DNA of 64,000 nt, from NCBI GenBank assembly GCA_030533265.1, contig JAUNJM010000002.1, forward strand, positions 1 to 64,000. Reading direction: 5' to 3'. The position numbers and the translations under genes are program-made. This DNA comes from Ruminococcus sp. (lineage in GTDB: Bacteria > Bacillota > Clostridia > Oscillospirales > Ruminococcaceae). Below are positions 16,106 to 24,560 of the stretch, one piece after another (position 1 is the first letter of the stretch; the number at the start of each line of letters is the position of its first letter). The notes below the pieces were generated by a model. It was not told the DNA's origin and did no database searches. It was given only the letters and a program-made list of their open reading frames with translations.

Positions 16106-17449
16106 TTACATCTCCTCAATAAGTTTAGCAATGTTATGTGCATATTCTGTGATAATTCCGGTCTTTTTTCCTTCAAGCATTACACGAACAAGTGGCTCTG
16201 TACCTGATTCACGAACAAGAATTCTGCCATCATCACCAAGCTTTGCCTTGTACATATTGATAGCTTCCATAACCTTTTCGTTCTTTTCCCACATACCCTT
16301 TTTATCGGCTGTTATCTTTACATTAACAAGAACCTGTGAATATGTTTCCATGCATGATGCAAGCTCACTTGCTTTTTTACCCGTTTTCTTAAGCACTTCA
16401 AGCAGCTTTACACCTGTAAGCTGACCGTCACCTGTATTTGCCTCGTCAAGGAAAATAATGTGTCCTGACTGTTCTCCACCAAGATTGTAGTCAAATTTCT
16501 GCATTCTTTCAAGAACATATCTGTCACCAACAGCAGTTGATGTTGCATTGATATTGTTTTCCTCAGCGAACTTGAAGAATCCAAGATTACTCATAACAGT
16601 TACAACACAAGTATTAGCCTTGAGCTTACCCTGTGCTTTCATGAACTTCGAGAATATTGCAAGCAACTTGTCACCATCAATAAGCTGACCATTTTCGTCA
16701 ACAGCAAGACATCTGTCAGCGTCACCGTCAAATGCAAGACCAATGTGGCACTTCTTTTCAACAACAGTTTTCATAAGCTGTTCAATATGAGTAGAGCCAC
16801 AATCCTTGTTGATGTTAGTTCCGTCAGGAGTATCACTAAGCATGATGCATGATGCACCAAGTCCTTCAAACAGCTTTTTAGCAGTACCGCTTGCTGACCC
16901 GTTTGCACAGTCGAGAGCAACTCTGATACCCTTGAAGTCTGTATCAATAGTTTTCATAACGTATCTGATATAGTCCCATTCAGCGTTCATTTCATAGAAC
17001 ACTCTGCCTATCTCACAGCCTTCCTTAAGCTGCATTTTCTCAGGAGTGTCAAGAATAAGCTCTTCGATTTCAGCCTCAATCTTATCAGAAAGCTTAAAAC
17101 CTGTACCTGAAAACAGCTTGATACCATTAAACTCCACCGAGTTATGTGAAGCTGAAATCATAACACCTGCATCAGCTTCATATTTCTTTACGAGCATTGC
17201 AACAGCAGGTGTCGGCACAACTCCAAGAATATGTACATTAGCACCAACAGAGCAGATACCTGCAACAAGTGCAGCTTCAAGAATATCACCTGAAATTCTT
17301 GTGTCTTTACCAATGATTATCTTCGGCGCATGATTTGTTTCCTTAGCAAGCACAAGTGCTGCTGCACGCCCGATGTTCATAGCCATTTCGCAAGTCAACT
17401 CTGTAATTGCAATACCTCTTGCTCCGTCTGTTCCAAAAAGTCTTCCCAT
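16106..17449 (-). CDS. glmM: Phosphoglucosamine mutase GlmM
   Basis: 447 residues. It opens MGRLFGTDGARG, has the phosphoserine loop MISASHNSVEFNG (Ser about 100), metal loop DGDADRC, sugar loop GEQSGH and phosphate loop RESGTEPLVRV, all diagnostic of GlmM rather than general phosphohexomutases. It makes glucosamine-1-phosphate for UDP-GlcNAc, feeding peptidoglycan. It stands alone with 158 bp upstream (17450-17607). Confidence 0.96.
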   Translation of the reverse strand: MGRLFGTDGARGIAITELTCEMAMNIGRAAALVLAKETNHAPKIIIGKDTRISGDILEAALVAGICSVGANVHILGVVPTPAVAMLVKKYEADAGVMISASHNSVEFNGIKLFSGTGFKLSDKIEAEIEELILDTPEKMQLKEGCEIGRVFYEMNAEWDYIRYVMKTIDTDFKGIRVALDCANGSASGTAKKLFEGLGASCIMLSDTPDGTNINKDCGSTHIEQLMKTVVEKKCHIGLAFDGDADRCLAVDENGQLIDGDKLLAIFSKFMKAQGKLKANTCVVTVMSNLGFFKFAEENNINATSTAVGDRYVLERMQKFDYNLGGEQSGHIIFLDEANTGDGQLTGVKLLEVLKKTGKKASELASCMETYSQVLVNVKITADKKGMWEKNEKVMEAINMYKAKLGDDGRILVRESGTEPLVRVMLEGKKTGIITEYAHNIAKLIEEM

Positions 17450-17607
17450 AATACTTTTCTCCTTTTAAATTCAATAAAAAATACAAACGCATAATGCACA
17501 ATTTTTAAATTCTATAAATTTTATGCTCTTTTTTTGCATGGTCATAATCTGCATCCTGCAGTACTGATACCTGAATTATACCATCCGAAAAAGAACTGTT
17601 TGCATTG

Positions 17608-18648
17608 TTAAAGCGTTGTCTGTCCGTCTTTCAGTATACCCAGATGTTTATATGCAAGCTGTGTAGCACAGCGTCCACGCGGAGTCCTCGACAAAAATCC
17701 CAACTGCATGAGATAAGGCTCACATACGTCCTCTAATGTCACAGCCTCCTCATTAAGCGCAGATGCCAGCGTTTCAAGTCCGACAGGACCTCCACCATAG
17801 CCTTTGATTATCATTGTAAGCACTCGTTTGTCAAGGCTATCAAGTCCAAGACTGTCAACTTCCATTCTGTCAAGAGCAATCTTTGCAATGTCCCTTGTTA
17901 TACGTCCGTCACCCATGACTTCGGCAAAGTCCCTTACCCTCTTAAGGAAACGGTTTGCAATTCGTGGTGTACCTCTTGAACGTACGGCAAGTTCCATTGC
18001 ACCTTCTTTATCACACGGTACTCCCAAAATCATTGCCGAACGCATTACAATATCACAAAGCTGTTCTTTGGTGTAAAGTACCAGACGCTCAATAACACCA
18101 AATCGGTCACGTAGTGGTGATGTAAGCTGTCCTGCTCTTGTAGTCGCTCCAACAAGCGTAAACTTGTTAAGCTCAATTCTTATCGACCTTGCAGCAGGAC
18201 CTTTGCCCATGATTATATCAAGTGCATAGTCCTCAAGTGCCGGATAAAGCACCTCCTCGACCTGACGTGAAAGTCTGTGGATCTCATCAATAAACAGTAC
18301 GTCACCGTCCTCAAGGTTTGTGAGCAACGCCGCTAAATCTCCGGGCTTTTCAATAGCTGGACCTGAAGTTGTCCTTATATTCACTCCCATTTCGTGAGCG
18401 ATTATCGTTGAAAGAGTAGTTTTTCCGAGTCCCGGCGGTCCATAAAGCAGTATATGGTCAAGACTGTCACCACGATTTTTTGCTGCCTGAATGTAAATCG
18501 AAAGATTTTCCTTAACCTTGTCCTGGCCAATATACTCAGCAAGTGTCTTCGGACGCAGAGTTACCTCAAAATCATCAGTTGTATCCTGTTTTATCTGCTT
18601 TGCGGCGACTATTCTGTTTTCAACATCAAATTCACCTTGTTCTATCAT
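17608..18648 (-). CDS. ruvB: Holliday junction branch-migration helicase RuvB
   Basis: 346 residues. Walker [10 protein letters not shown], Walker B FIDEIHRL, sensor GATTRAG, and C-terminal winged helix with SRTPRGR. It is the hexameric motor that moves Holliday junctions with RuvA. AAGGAG precedes the ATG. Last gene of ruvC-ruvA-ruvB, 22 bp from ruvA. Confidence 0.97.
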   Translation of the reverse strand: MIEQGEFDVENRIVAAKQIKQDTTDDFEVTLRPKTLAEYIGQDKVKENLSIYIQAAKNRGDSLDHILLYGPPGLGKTTLSTIIAHEMGVNIRTTSGPAIEKPGDLAALLTNLEDGDVLFIDEIHRLSRQVEEVLYPALEDYALDIIMGKGPAARSIRIELNKFTLVGATTRAGQLTSPLRDRFGVIERLVLYTKEQLCDIVMRSAMILGVPCDKEGAMELAVRSRGTPRIANRFLKRVRDFAEVMGDGRITRDIAKIALDRMEVDSLGLDSLDKRVLTMIIKGYGGGPVGLETLASALNEEAVTLEDVCEPYLMQLGFLSRTPRGRCATQLAYKHLGILKDGQTTL

Positions 18649-18670
18649 TTAACTTCTCCTTATTTTTAAA

Positions 18671-19264
18671 TCAGAACTTTGCCAGGCCTATCAGAGCCTT
18701 TTTGATAAGCTCTTCAACAGGAAGCTCAGGATCAAGCTTTGAGATAACTCCTGTCACCTCTGCAGCCGAATACCCAAGAACTTCAAGTGCCGTTATAGCC
18801 TCACTGATGTTTCCACCCATAGATGGAATCTGTACTGCGGCTTGTCCTCTCACCGATATAGTTTCACCTGCTACCTTGTCTTTAAGTTCAAGGCATATTC
18901 TCTCAGCAGTTTTTTTACCGATACCCTTGACATGTGTAAAAGCCTTTGAATCGCTTGTTGCAACTGCAAGTGCAAACTGCTGGGGATTCATCGCCGAAAG
19001 TATCGAAAGCCCTGCCTTCGGACCAACGCCAGATACAGAGGTCAGAAGTTTAAACGCTCTCAGTTCCTCACTATCGGCAAATCCGAAAAGTTCAACAGCG
19101 TCCTCTCTTACACTCATGTGTGTCAGCAAGGTTACATTTTCATCTCCTGCAATTTTCTGCAATGTCGAAAGTGTTGTCTTGCAGGCATATCCTACTCCCC
19201 CACACTCAACGACTGCAAGCTCTGCTTCTGTGTGAACAAGCTTTCCCGTTACGGAATATATCAT
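18671..19264 (-). CDS. ruvA: Holliday junction DNA-binding subunit RuvA
   Basis: 197 residues. OB-fold start MIYSVTGKLVH, helix-hairpin-helix motifs (LLTSVSGVGPKAGLSIL and HVKGIGKKTAERICLEL), and the C-terminal RuvB-binding domain with ITALEVLGYS. The ATG overlaps the ruvC stop as ATGA, so translation is coupled. Confidence 0.97.
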   Translation of the reverse strand: MIYSVTGKLVHTEAELAVVECGGVGYACKTTLSTLQKIAGDENVTLLTHMSVREDAVELFGFADSEELRAFKLLTSVSGVGPKAGLSILSAMNPQQFALAVATSDSKAFTHVKGIGKKTAERICLELKDKVAGETISVRGQAAVQIPSMGGNISEAITALEVLGYSAAEVTGVISKLDPELPVEELIKKALIGLAKF

Positions 19265-19767
19265 ATTTTTTCTCCTGTATTCTCAGTAATTTTTCTTGTC
19301 GTTATCGAGTACCCATGCGTGATAGCTATTGCAACCGCATCAGCAGTATCATCAGGCTTTGGAATCTCTTTGAGCCTTAAAATACTTTTCGTCATTTCCT
19401 GCACCTGACGTTTTTCAGCTCTGCCGTATCCGACAATCGAGCTTTTCACCTGCAACGGAGTGTATTCAAATATAGGTACACCTCTCTGTATTGCAGGAAG
19501 TAGTGTTACGCCCCTTGCCTGTGCAACATCAATACCTGTTTTTTGGTTAGTGTTGAAAAACAGCTTTTCTATGCCCATTTCATCAGGCTTATATCTGTCA
19601 AGTATCTCGCACATATCGTTGTATATAACTTCAAGTCTTTTGGTAAAGCTCATATCAGCACCGGTTGTTATCGCTCCGAATCCAACAACATCAAAGTGGT
19701 TGTGCGAATAGTCAAGAATTCCATATCCAACTAACGCATATCCGGGGTCAATTCCGAGTATCCTCAT
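19261..19767 (-). CDS. ruvC: Holliday junction resolvase RuvC
   Basis: 168 residues from the ATG at 19767 (AAAGGACGG upstream). RNase H-like catalytic acids: Asp7 in GIDPG, Glu in MGIEKLFF, and the C-terminal Asp pair in DDTADAVAIAITH. It cuts the junctions moved by RuvAB. Having all three Ruv proteins fits Clostridia rather than Bacilli, which use RecU. Confidence 0.96.
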   Translation of the reverse strand: MRILGIDPGYALVGYGILDYSHNHFDVVGFGAITTGADMSFTKRLEVIYNDMCEILDRYKPDEMGIEKLFFNTNQKTGIDVAQARGVTLLPAIQRGVPIFEYTPLQVKSSIVGYGRAEKRQVQEMTKSILRLKEIPKPDDTADAVAIAITHGYSITTRKITENTGEKI

Positions 19768-19812
19768 TATCACACCGTCCTTTAGCTTTTTAACCAAAAA
19801 TTAAACACAATT

Positions 19813-19841
19813 ATTATACCACACTTGTTCTTAAAACGCAA
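19813..19841 (-). promoter_or_regulatory. Probable promoter of ruvCAB
   Basis: Minus strand TATAAT (19813-19818), 17 bp downstream of TTGCGT (19836-19841). The -35 is poor. No clear LexA box (CGAAC-N4-GTTCG) was seen. Confidence 0.45.
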
Positions 19842-19883
19842 TATTTTAACATAAATTTTACTCCTTTTCACCAAAAAACAAGA

Positions 19884-19919
19884 CAATATCGTACGTCTGT
19901 TTGACAGTTTACGATATTG
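19884..19919 (-). terminator. Terminator of sipL-spoIVA
   Basis: CAATATCGTA (19884-19893) pairs with TACGATATTG (19910-19919), followed on the minus strand by a T-rich run. Confidence 0.8.
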
Positions 19920-19929
19920 CCTTTATTTT

Positions 19930-21405
19930 TTAAAGTATAAAACAAATAAGTCCCGAACAACCTTCATTTATCATTCGTTCGATAGTTTCCCTGAGTCTCA
20001 TTCTTGCATCGTCAGGAAGCTTTGAAAGCTTTGCATGCAACCCCTCGTTTACAAGCTCGTGAAGTGATTTGCCAAAAATATTGGATTCCCATATTTTCTG
20101 AGGCGACTCCTCAAAGTCGTTGAGCATATAAAGCACCAGCTCCTCCGACTGCTTTTCTGAGCCTACAATCGGTGCAACTTCAGTGTTTATAGTTGCTTTC
20201 ATCATGTGAATTGACGGTGCCGTAGCCTTCAGTCTGATACCATACTTTCCACCCTGCTTGATTATCTCAGGCTCATCAAGAGTCAGCTCATCCATCGACG
20301 GCATAACGATTCCATAGCCTTTTTCTTCTACCTCACTCAACGCTTTTGCAAACTTTGTGTACTTCTGTTTTATCTGCACAAGCCTTAATATCTGAGCCAT
20401 AAGATCGCTATCGCTTTCAATGTTAAGCCCTGTGGTTTCACCCAGCACCTTGTAAAACAGTGACGAATCTATCTCAACATTAAGAACAGCAGAGCCACTT
20501 CCAAGATCAATGCTTTTTACACTGCTTTTTACAATATGCTCACAGCACCCTATCTCATCGGCACAGTTCTTTATCTCCCTCAGGTTTTTAAGGTTCGCAG
20601 CCGACTGTTTTATGTGAGTAAAAATCCCATCTTTAAGCCAGTGACCTTTTGCCAGACTGTTTATCCATGACGGCATTTCAATGTTTATTTCTTTTACCGG
20701 AAAAGCATAAAGTACCTGTGTCAGTATGTTTTTTATGTCATTTTCCGAAAGTTCAAGACAGTTTACAGGTATTATCGTTGTCTGATACCTCTCACTTAGC
20801 TCACGGCAAAGTTCAAGCGTCGATTCAGACCTTGGTTCAACACTGTTCATAAGGACAACAAACGGCTTGTTGATCTCTTTCAGTTCATTGATAACACGTT
20901 CTTCACATTCTTCATACTCATCTCTCGGAAGATCTGTAATCGAACCGTCCGTTGTAACTACAAGACCTATCGTTGAATGTTCGGTAATGACCTTCTGAGT
21001 TCCGACCTCTGCAGCCATGTTGAACGGAACTTCTGCATCAAACCATGGCGTCATTACCATTCTCGGCATTTCATTCTCAAAATACCCTATCGCACTCGGA
21101 ATAATGTAACCCACACAGTCTATCATTCTGACATTGAACTCAGCACCCTGTTCGAGCTCTACCCTGACAGCCTCCTCCGGAATGAACTTGGGCTCAGTAG
21201 TCATGATAGTCTTTCCTGCCGAGGACTGTGGCAACTCGTCAATAGCACGTTCACGTCTGAAATCACTCTGTATATTCGGGATAACAAGGTTCTCCATAAA
21301 TTTAGTTATGAAGGTCGATTTTCCTGTTCTTACAGGACCGACAACGCCTATGTATATATCTCCTTCAGTTCGGGTAGCAATATCGTTATAAATATCATTT
21401 GGCAT
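19930..21405 (-). CDS. spoIVA: Stage IV sporulation protein A, spore-coat basement ATPase
   Basis: 491 residues, the usual length. Walker A GVVGPVRTGKS is near residue 28 in a TRAFAC-like GTPase fold that hydrolyses ATP. The middle and C-terminal domains are conserved, ending in the short hydrophobic tail SGLICFIL that helps membrane localisation. SpoIVA polymerises on the forespore outer membrane to found the coat and is needed for cortex. It lies 34 bp behind sipL, its known partner in Clostridioides difficile. This pair marks the organism as a spore-former. Confidence 0.96.
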   Translation of the reverse strand: MPNDIYNDIATRTEGDIYIGVVGPVRTGKSTFITKFMENLVIPNIQSDFRRERAIDELPQSSAGKTIMTTEPKFIPEEAVRVELEQGAEFNVRMIDCVGYIIPSAIGYFENEMPRMVMTPWFDAEVPFNMAAEVGTQKVITEHSTIGLVVTTDGSITDLPRDEYEECEERVINELKEINKPFVVLMNSVEPRSESTLELCRELSERYQTTIIPVNCLELSENDIKNILTQVLYAFPVKEINIEMPSWINSLAKGHWLKDGIFTHIKQSAANLKNLREIKNCADEIGCCEHIVKSSVKSIDLGSGSAVLNVEIDSSLFYKVLGETTGLNIESDSDLMAQILRLVQIKQKYTKFAKALSEVEEKGYGIVMPSMDELTLDEPEIIKQGGKYGIRLKATAPSIHMMKATINTEVAPIVGSEKQSEELVLYMLNDFEESPQKIWESNIFGKSLHELVNEGLHAKLSKLPDDARMRLRETIERMINEGCSGLICFIL

Positions 21406-21439
21406 AATGTAATCATTCCTTTCACATAGTATGAATTGC

Positions 21440-23002
21440 CTAATCGGTCAGAGGTATGAGCAACATTCCACCGTCTGACAGCTCATCATTTGTCAGATCG
21501 TTCTCATCAAGAATCGCACTAACAGAAGTCGAATATTTCTTAGCAATCTCCCAGATATCCTCATGACCATTGCAATAGCAAAGCTTCAATGCACAGTTTT
21601 TTTGTTTTTGTTTTGGCTTATCAGTATCAGCTTTCAAGCCACAAAGCATTGTTTTTGCACAAGCTTCATAAAGATAACCACAAATCTCGATTTCAGCCTT
21701 GACCTCTACCTTGTTTTCATCAACAAGATAAAAAGAACAGCTTTTCACTCTGATTTTCGCATCAATATGACTGTTCTGAGCATTACAATTATCACCGACT
21801 TCAATATCATGATCAAAAACTGATTCTGCCTCAAGATAGATAGGACAATTACTTTCGTTTTTACCTACCAGTGTGAAATTCACGCTTCCCGATGCAACAA
21901 ATTTGTTATTCTTATCATCAAATCTGACTGACAGCTTATCACATTCACACCAAGCATCATAAATGCACTTGATTGCCTCGTCCTCATATTTTACCCGGGT
22001 TGAGATTTCCTGCGTTTCATGAATCGCTACAGGCTTGCTGTCAAATTGGTAACCAACTTTTTCAAGCTCACACTCATAGCAGGTCGAATATGCATCAATA
22101 ACTGCTTCACGAGTATTGTATTTCAGTGCTGTGCAGTTGACGATAAGCACCAGCTCACATTCAAGCGTTGATGCATTTTCTCCCTTCGGCATTATTTCAC
22201 AACTTCCTGCTGTAATGTCAACAAAGGCTTCATAGTCCTCGTCAATGCCCTCAATGTCGATAATCTGGCTGAACGGTATAGTAAACTTCATCGGCTCAGC
22301 TGAATCCTCGTCACCATTTACTGTACAGGTATAAAGCACCGAAACTTCCGCATCACCTTTTGTAACAAGCTTTCCGGCAATGATTTTCTGCTCATGAGGG
22401 AATATCGTGCAATCGGAACGTATCACTGTTCCCACAGATGGCTTTGCCACCCCAAGTTCCAACTCCTCAATGACCGTTACACGCTTTGACGCTACCAATC
22501 TTTTTGCAGGGTACGTTACAAGCGTCTTTTTGAGCTGTATATTGCCACCAAAAGCATCAATGATAACAGGCTGTTTTTTCTCTCCACTAACCTTGACTCT
22601 CGATGTTACAGCACCTCTGACATCAAGTCTGCGTTGGTTTACAACTCTGCAATTCACATAATCGGTATGAGGGATTATCGAAATAACAGGATTACTGCAC
22701 TCTCCATTTATTTCAACCGTCTTTGTATAGTTTGCCTTTTGCTCAAGACAGTTTATCTTTGAACTTCCCTCACTCTGATAAAGCACTCTTATAAACACCG
22801 AAAGCTCAAATGTAAGTTTTTCACCGTTAATACTCTGCGATACTATCTTAGGTATAACACGGCATTTCAGTACTCTAAAAATATCCGGACAATAATCCGG
22901 CAGAACAAAATCCCTTTCCACAGACTGCTCACAGCTTGTATCAAGCACTACTGCCCCGACAGTAAAAATCTCTCGATTGACTTTAAAATCCATAGTATCC
23001 AT
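21440..23002 (-). CDS. sipL: SipL-like spore morphogenesis protein (DUF3794 repeats plus LysM)
   Basis: 520 residues. SPOCS/DUF3794 domains occur in about residues 30-135, 165-270 and 320-430, with the signature FVLPDYCPDIFRVL at the start. A LysM domain covers about 472-518 (EDIWEIAKKYSTSVSAIL). This architecture is that of C. difficile SipL, whose LysM domain binds SpoIVA. The start ATG at 23002 has AGGAGG eight bases upstream. It precedes spoIVA in an apparent two-gene operon behind a candidate sigma-E promoter, good context for the same role. The Bacillus analogue would be SpoVID, which shares parts of this layout. Confidence 0.85.
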   Translation of the reverse strand: MDTMDFKVNREIFTVGAVVLDTSCEQSVERDFVLPDYCPDIFRVLKCRVIPKIVSQSINGEKLTFELSVFIRVLYQSEGSSKINCLEQKANYTKTVEINGECSNPVISIIPHTDYVNCRVVNQRRLDVRGAVTSRVKVSGEKKQPVIIDAFGGNIQLKKTLVTYPAKRLVASKRVTVIEELELGVAKPSVGTVIRSDCTIFPHEQKIIAGKLVTKGDAEVSVLYTCTVNGDEDSAEPMKFTIPFSQIIDIEGIDEDYEAFVDITAGSCEIMPKGENASTLECELVLIVNCTALKYNTREAVIDAYSTCYECELEKVGYQFDSKPVAIHETQEISTRVKYEDEAIKCIYDAWCECDKLSVRFDDKNNKFVASGSVNFTLVGKNESNCPIYLEAESVFDHDIEVGDNCNAQNSHIDAKIRVKSCSFYLVDENKVEVKAEIEICGYLYEACAKTMLCGLKADTDKPKQKQKNCALKLCYCNGHEDIWEIAKKYSTSVSAILDENDLTNDELSDGGMLLIPLTD

Positions 23003-23028
23003 AAGTTAGTCCTCCTAAAAATGTTTTA

Positions 23029-23078
23029 AGGCAACGCCGTTTTGCAAAGTTGGCAGCCGTGTCTTGACGGTGTTGCCT
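23029..23078 (-). promoter_or_regulatory. Stable hairpin in the sipL leader
   Basis: AGGCAACGCCGT (23029-23040) pairs with ACGGTGTTGCCT (23067-23078) over 12 bp with one G-U pair. It is unusually GC-rich for an intergenic site here. It lies between the candidate promoter and the sipL ribosome site and is not followed by a T run. Confidence 0.55.
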
Positions 23079-23092
23079 ATACTTGCTAAGAC

Positions 23093-23121
23093 AGTATATT
23101 CGTACATAATCATAAATATGC
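23093..23121 (-). promoter_or_regulatory. Candidate sigma-E promoter of sipL-spoIVA
   Basis: Minus strand GCATATT (23115-23121) fits the KMATATT -35 fully. After 14 bp, AATATACT (23093-23100) fits CATACAnT at 5 of 7 defined positions. spoIVA is sigma-E controlled in Bacillus and C. difficile. Confidence 0.45.
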
Positions 23122-23130
23122 TTTAAGATA

Positions 23131-23158
23131 AAAAAAAACAGCCCGCAGGCTGTTTTTG
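23131..23158 (-). terminator. Terminator of lgt
   Basis: AAACAGCC / GGCTGTTT around CGCA, with an A run on one side and a T run on the other, eight bases past the lgt stop. Confidence 0.85.
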
Positions 23159-23165
23159 ATAGTTG

Positions 23166-23957
23166 TTAATTCTGTTTTTGTCTGAATTTTAATATAAGCA
23201 ATAAAACTGCTGGTATAAAAATCAGAATACTTATCCATTGAGATGTTGAAAAAATCCAAAGGTGACCTCTTATTACATCTCCTCTGAAAAACTCCAGAGT
23301 AAATCTTATAATCGAATAGAATAAAAGGTATAATAAAAACAATTTACCTTTCATTTTTGATTTTCTCAAAAGATAGAAAATCACTATAAAAAGTATAAGA
23401 TTAAACAAAGCTTCTACAAGCTGTATCGGAAATCTCCTGACACCGTTTGCAACCGAATCAGGTGCGTAATGATATACAAATCCTATTTTGGATTCTACAC
23501 CATAACAGCAGCCTGATAAAAAACAACCCACTCTTCCAAATGTATGAAACAGTGGTATCATACAAGCACCGATATCAAAATAATCTGAACTAAGATTTGC
23601 AACTTTGGCATATATTCCTGCACTTATCATTGCTCCGATAAGTCCTCCGTAAAACACAGAGCCTCCGAATACTTGCTGAAAACCTATCATAAAATTATCA
23701 AATGTATCTATTTCACCGGCAGAGAGCAATTTAAAAAAACTTATCATTGACGAGAATTGTGTAATTCCATACAGAATATGCCCACCTATGACAGTTCCGA
23801 CAAATGCCCATAATGTTACATAAAGCATCTTAAATTCGTCGAGAGCAGTTTTTTCTGCTCTTTTATATCCAAAAAACAATACAAGCAACACACCAATTAA
23901 AGCCAAAAGCATGTATACAGACATCTGCTTGCCGAATATTTCAAAAATAGGTACCAT
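23166..23957 (-). CDS. lgt: Prolipoprotein diacylglyceryl transferase Lgt
   Basis: 263 residues with about seven membrane helices. The Lgt signature reads HTFGRVGCFLSGCCYG (Arg is the phosphatidylglycerol-binding residue), with RFPIQLVEALFNL and RFTLEFFRGD further on. It attaches diacylglycerol to the lipobox cysteine of prelipoproteins. Single-gene unit, closed by the 23131-23158 terminator. AAAGGAAC precedes the start. Confidence 0.93.
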   Translation of the reverse strand: MVPIFEIFGKQMSVYMLLALIGVLLVLFFGYKRAEKTALDEFKMLYVTLWAFVGTVIGGHILYGITQFSSMISFFKLLSAGEIDTFDNFMIGFQQVFGGSVFYGGLIGAMISAGIYAKVANLSSDYFDIGACMIPLFHTFGRVGCFLSGCCYGVESKIGFVYHYAPDSVANGVRRFPIQLVEALFNLILFIVIFYLLRKSKMKGKLFLLYLLFYSIIRFTLEFFRGDVIRGHLWIFSTSQWISILIFIPAVLLLILKFRQKQN

Positions 23958-23977
23958 AAATTCGTTCCTTTACAAAT

Positions 23978-24005
23978 TAAAGCGGGTTATAAATAACCCG
24001 CTTTA
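23978..24005 (-). terminator. Terminator of the DUF4190 gene
   Basis: AAAGCGGGTTAT / ATAACCCGCTTT around a short loop, followed by T-rich sequence on the minus strand. Confidence 0.85.
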
Positions 24006-24037
24006 ATCATAGTTTTTTAATCACTTATGTAATGCGA

Positions 24038-24361
24038 TTATTCAAGATTAAGGCTTGAGAGTTCATCAAGAAGTCCGCTTGTAGCATCATTTACAGCACT
24101 TGCTGCTGCTGAACAAGCAATTGCACAAATAACACCGCAAAGTGCAAATACAGTACCAATTATTCCAAGTACAAAACCTGCTACTGCAAGACCACGACCA
24201 TTGCCTGTTTCCTTTGCTTCCTTCATACCCACAGCACCAAATATGATACCAACTACTGCAAGAACAAGCGCAATAACCGGAATTACTACATTTGCAGTGA
24301 AGAATGAAAGGATAAGACCTACCAAACCACAAACGAGTGCAACGATTGACTTAATGTTCAT
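24038..24361 (-). CDS. Small DUF4190-like membrane protein
   Basis: 107 residues from the ATG at 24361 (GGAGG eight bases upstream; the TTG five codons earlier overlaps that site). Three hydrophobic helices, the first two tightly packed and glycine-rich (VCGLVGLILSFFTA, VLAVVGIIFGAVGMKEAK), the third ending in CGVICAIACSAAAS. The GNGRGLAVAGFVLGIIG segment is the DUF4190 hallmark. Function unknown. Monocistronic, with its own consensus-like promoter and an inverted repeat over the transcription start, so it is probably repressed under some condition. Confidence 0.7.
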   Translation of the reverse strand: MNIKSIVALVCGLVGLILSFFTANVVIPVIALVLAVVGIIFGAVGMKEAKETGNGRGLAVAGFVLGIIGTVFALCGVICAIACSAAASAVNDATSGLLDELSSLNLE

Positions 24362-24385
24362 ATTCTTTTCCTCCAATCAGAAAAA

Positions 24386-24412
24386 TTAATACAGTACACT
24401 TTACTGTATTAA
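24386..24412 (-). promoter_or_regulatory. Operator-like 11-bp inverted repeat
   Basis: TTAATACAGTA (24386-24396) and TACTGTATTAA (24402-24412) around five bases, abutting the -10 box of the DUF4190 gene. Its position over the expected transcription start suggests a repressor site. No cognate regulator is adjacent. Confidence 0.55.
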
Positions 24413-24413
24413 C

Positions 24414-24442
24414 ATTATATCAGATTTTTGTGTCAGAGTCAA
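24414..24442 (-). promoter_or_regulatory. Promoter of the DUF4190 gene
   Basis: Minus strand TTGACT (24437-24442), 17 bp, TATAAT (24414-24419). Confidence 0.75.
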
Positions 24443-24520
24443 TATATACAGAAAAAATTTATATAAAATTTTAAACTTATTTTTTGTACATTTATACCAA
24501 AATTCCGACAAAATAGAAAA

Positions 24521-24547
24521 AGTCCTCAGTCACTATGATTGAGGACT
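24521..24547 (-). terminator. Terminator of pgcA
   Basis: AGTCCTCA (24521-24528) pairs with TGAGGACT (24540-24547), followed on the minus strand by TTTTTC. Confidence 0.85.
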
Positions 24548-24560
24548 TATATTACTATTA

